Below are positions 4,382 through 5,556 of a DNA stretch of 5,556 nucleotides, one piece after another. Both the position numbers and the translations under genes were made by a program. This DNA comes from Rickettsiales bacterium (GTDB lineage Bacteria; Pseudomonadota; Alphaproteobacteria; Rickettsiales; UBA1997). The notes below the pieces were generated by a model, which had not been told where the DNA came from, did not search any database, and saw only the letters and a program-made list of their open reading frames with translations. Location: NCBI GenBank assembly GCA_947496905.1, contig CANMEW010000083.1, positions 1 to 5,556 on the forward strand, in the 5' to 3' direction. How positions within the stretch are numbered: the first letter of the stretch is position 1; each line of letters opens with the position of its first letter.

Positions 4382-5556
4382 TACACCGCCCCCGACAGAT
4401 CTTGCGCAATCATGAAAGCTAATTCGACACTTTGTGATGAGTTAAGTCGTGGATCGCAATGAGTGTGGTAACGATCTTTTAAATTTAACTCGGAGATGCG
4501 CTGATTGCCGCCCAAACATTCAGTAACATTTTGTCCGGTCATTTCGAAATGGACGCCGCCGGCGTAGGTTCCGAGCTCGCGATGAATTTTGAAGAATGAT
4601 TTTATTTCACTCACAATGTCATCGAATTTGCGCGTTTTGTAGCCGTTAGATGACTTGATTGTGTTGCCATGCATTGGGTCGCAAGACCAAATCACTTTGT
4701 GTCCACTATTCTTTACAGCTTTGATTAATTGAGGTAATGACTTCTCGATGTTAGCTGCGCCCATGCGGGAGATGAGTGTAATTCTGCCGGCTTCGTTCTC
4801 TGGATTTAAAATATCGAGTAATTTTAGCAGTTCATCTTGTGAAATTGATGGACCAACTTTGAAGGCAATTGGATTAGCAATACCGCGCATGAATTCGACA
4901 TGAGCTTCGTCTGGATGGCGAGTGCGATCGCCAATCCACAACATGTGGGCACTGAGATCATAAAACTTTTTTTCAGATTTTTCTTCGCGCGTAAAAGCTT
5001 CTTCGTAGTTTAAAAGCAGAGCTTCATGCGAAGTAAAAAAATTTGCGGTGGTGAGCTGAGGAAGGTTTGCAGAATCAAGTCCGCAGGCTTTCATGAAGCT
5101 CAAGGTTTCATTCACCTTGGCGATTACTTCTTCGGTGTTTTTTTTGCTGTTGAGACTGTGAGCAAATTCCTCATTCCACTTGTTAACTTTTTGTAAATTG
5201 CCGTAACCGCCCAGAGCAAGAGAGCGTAAGTAATTTAGCGATGCGGCGGAATAGAAATAAGATTCTGTTAGGCGGCTTGGATTTGGAATTCGTCCGTCAT
5301 TGGTGAATTCAATGGCATTGATGATGTCGCCGCGATAGGCTGGTAGAGCGACTCCGCCGATTGTTTCATCATTTTGCGATCGTGGTTTAGCGTATTGTCC
5401 AGCGACTCTTCCAACCTTCACGATTGGTTTTTTTAGGCCACGCATCAAGGCAATCGTCATTTGCATGATGGTGCGAAAGAAGCTTTTTAGATTGTCGTGA
5501 GAAAATTCAGCAAAACTTTCTGCGCAGTCTCCGCCTTGCAGCAAGAAGGCTTTTCC
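4381..5556 (-). CDS. aroG: Class II DAHP synthase (3-deoxy-7-phosphoheptulonate synthase), N-terminus cut off
   Basis: This enzyme condenses phosphoenolpyruvate with erythrose-4-phosphate, the first step of the shikimate pathway. The frame runs off the right edge with 391 C-terminal residues visible. Against the roughly 460-residue M. tuberculosis AroG, about 75 residues are missing. Counting from the first visible residue, the four metal ligands are Cys11 (GGDCAESF), His296 (CDPMHGNT), Glu338 (GVHFEMTG) and Asp368 (HCDPRLN). Substrate-binding residues also align: Arg50 (VKVGR), Lys57 (AKPRS), Arg211 (GDRTR), Lys233 (AFKVGPS) and Arg264 (LISRMGA), at spacings matching the M. tuberculosis enzyme apart from a 3-residue insertion between Lys57 and Arg211. 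Catalysis should be intact. It is not the E. coli class I type, so the symbol follows the mycobacterial name. Its TAA overlaps the next gene's ATG, and the promoter lies outside the window. Confidence 0.96.
   Translation of the reverse strand, partial: GKAFLLQGGDCAESFAEFSHDNLKSFFRTIMQMTIALMRGLKKPIVKVGRVAGQYAKPRSQNDETIGGVALPAYRGDIINAIEFTNDGRIPNPSRLTESYFYSAASLNYLRSLALGGYGNLQKVNKWNEEFAHSLNSKKNTEEVIAKVNETLSFMKACGLDSANLPQLTTANFFTSHEALLLNYEEAFTREEKSEKKFYDLSAHMLWIGDRTRHPDEAHVEFMRGIANPIAFKVGPSISQDELLKLLDILNPENEAGRITLISRMGAANIEKSLPQLIKAVKNSGHKVIWSCDPMHGNTIKSSNGYKTRKFDDIVSEIKSFFKIHRELGTYAGGVHFEMTGQNVTECLGGNQRISELNLKDRYHTHCDPRLNSSQSVELAFMIAQDLSGAV

Noticed and set aside
4551..4566. GC-rich ACGCC/GGCGT inverted repeat
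   Set aside because: It is only a 5-bp stem within conserved DAHP synthase codons and is adequately explained by coding.
4381..5556. Internal TTG start at 5544 for the DAHP synthase
   Set aside because: The reading frame continues upstream to the window edge with family-typical residues (GKAFLLQGGD), so the gene is cut by the edge and does not start there.

Overview
The window looks like ordinary chromosomal housekeeping DNA from a fairly AT-rich bacterium, most likely an alphaproteobacterium. The basis is a class II (plant/mycobacterial-type) DAHP synthase, an HTH-less biotin protein ligase, a TypA whose G5 region reads YAVGRDGW (an alphaproteobacterial-style 'GRDGW'), and poor Shine-Dalgarno sites. 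A shikimate-pathway gene argues against the most reduced obligate endosymbionts. The placement is inference; no 16S or other taxonomic marker is present.

Layout. Positions 1-132 hold the 3' end of a plus-strand gene that I do not recognise. Positions 133-536 are a gene-free spacer between convergent genes. It contains a G-rich mirror repeat, a near-perfect 17-bp-stem hairpin, a perfect 34-bp palindrome followed by a T-run (a strong, probably bidirectional terminator), and a 58-bp element with 'CGTCATT...AATGACG' ends that resembles a decayed small mobile palindromic repeat. birA (minus) then diverges from typA (plus) across a 155-bp promoter region. typA is followed after 4 bp by pgpA, giving a probable two-gene transcript. 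pgpA converges on, and overlaps by 10 bp, a minus-strand pair: a 194-residue charged, low-complexity protein of unknown function, and upstream of it a class II DAHP synthase gene cut off by the right edge. Those two overlap by one base (TAATG), so they are probably translationally coupled.

Functionally the genes do not form one pathway. BirA loads biotin onto acetyl-CoA carboxylase (fatty-acid synthesis), PgpA makes phosphatidylglycerol (membrane lipid), TypA is a ribosome-associated GTPase for stress and assembly, and DAHP synthase commits carbon to aromatic amino acids. BirA and PgpA share a loose lipid-synthesis theme.

I found no mobile element with a transposase, CRISPR array, tRNA/rRNA, toxin-antitoxin or defence genes, and no sign of an undescribed multi-gene system. 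The points most worth a second look are the repeat-rich spacer and the uncharacterised acidic/basic protein coupled to DAHP synthase.
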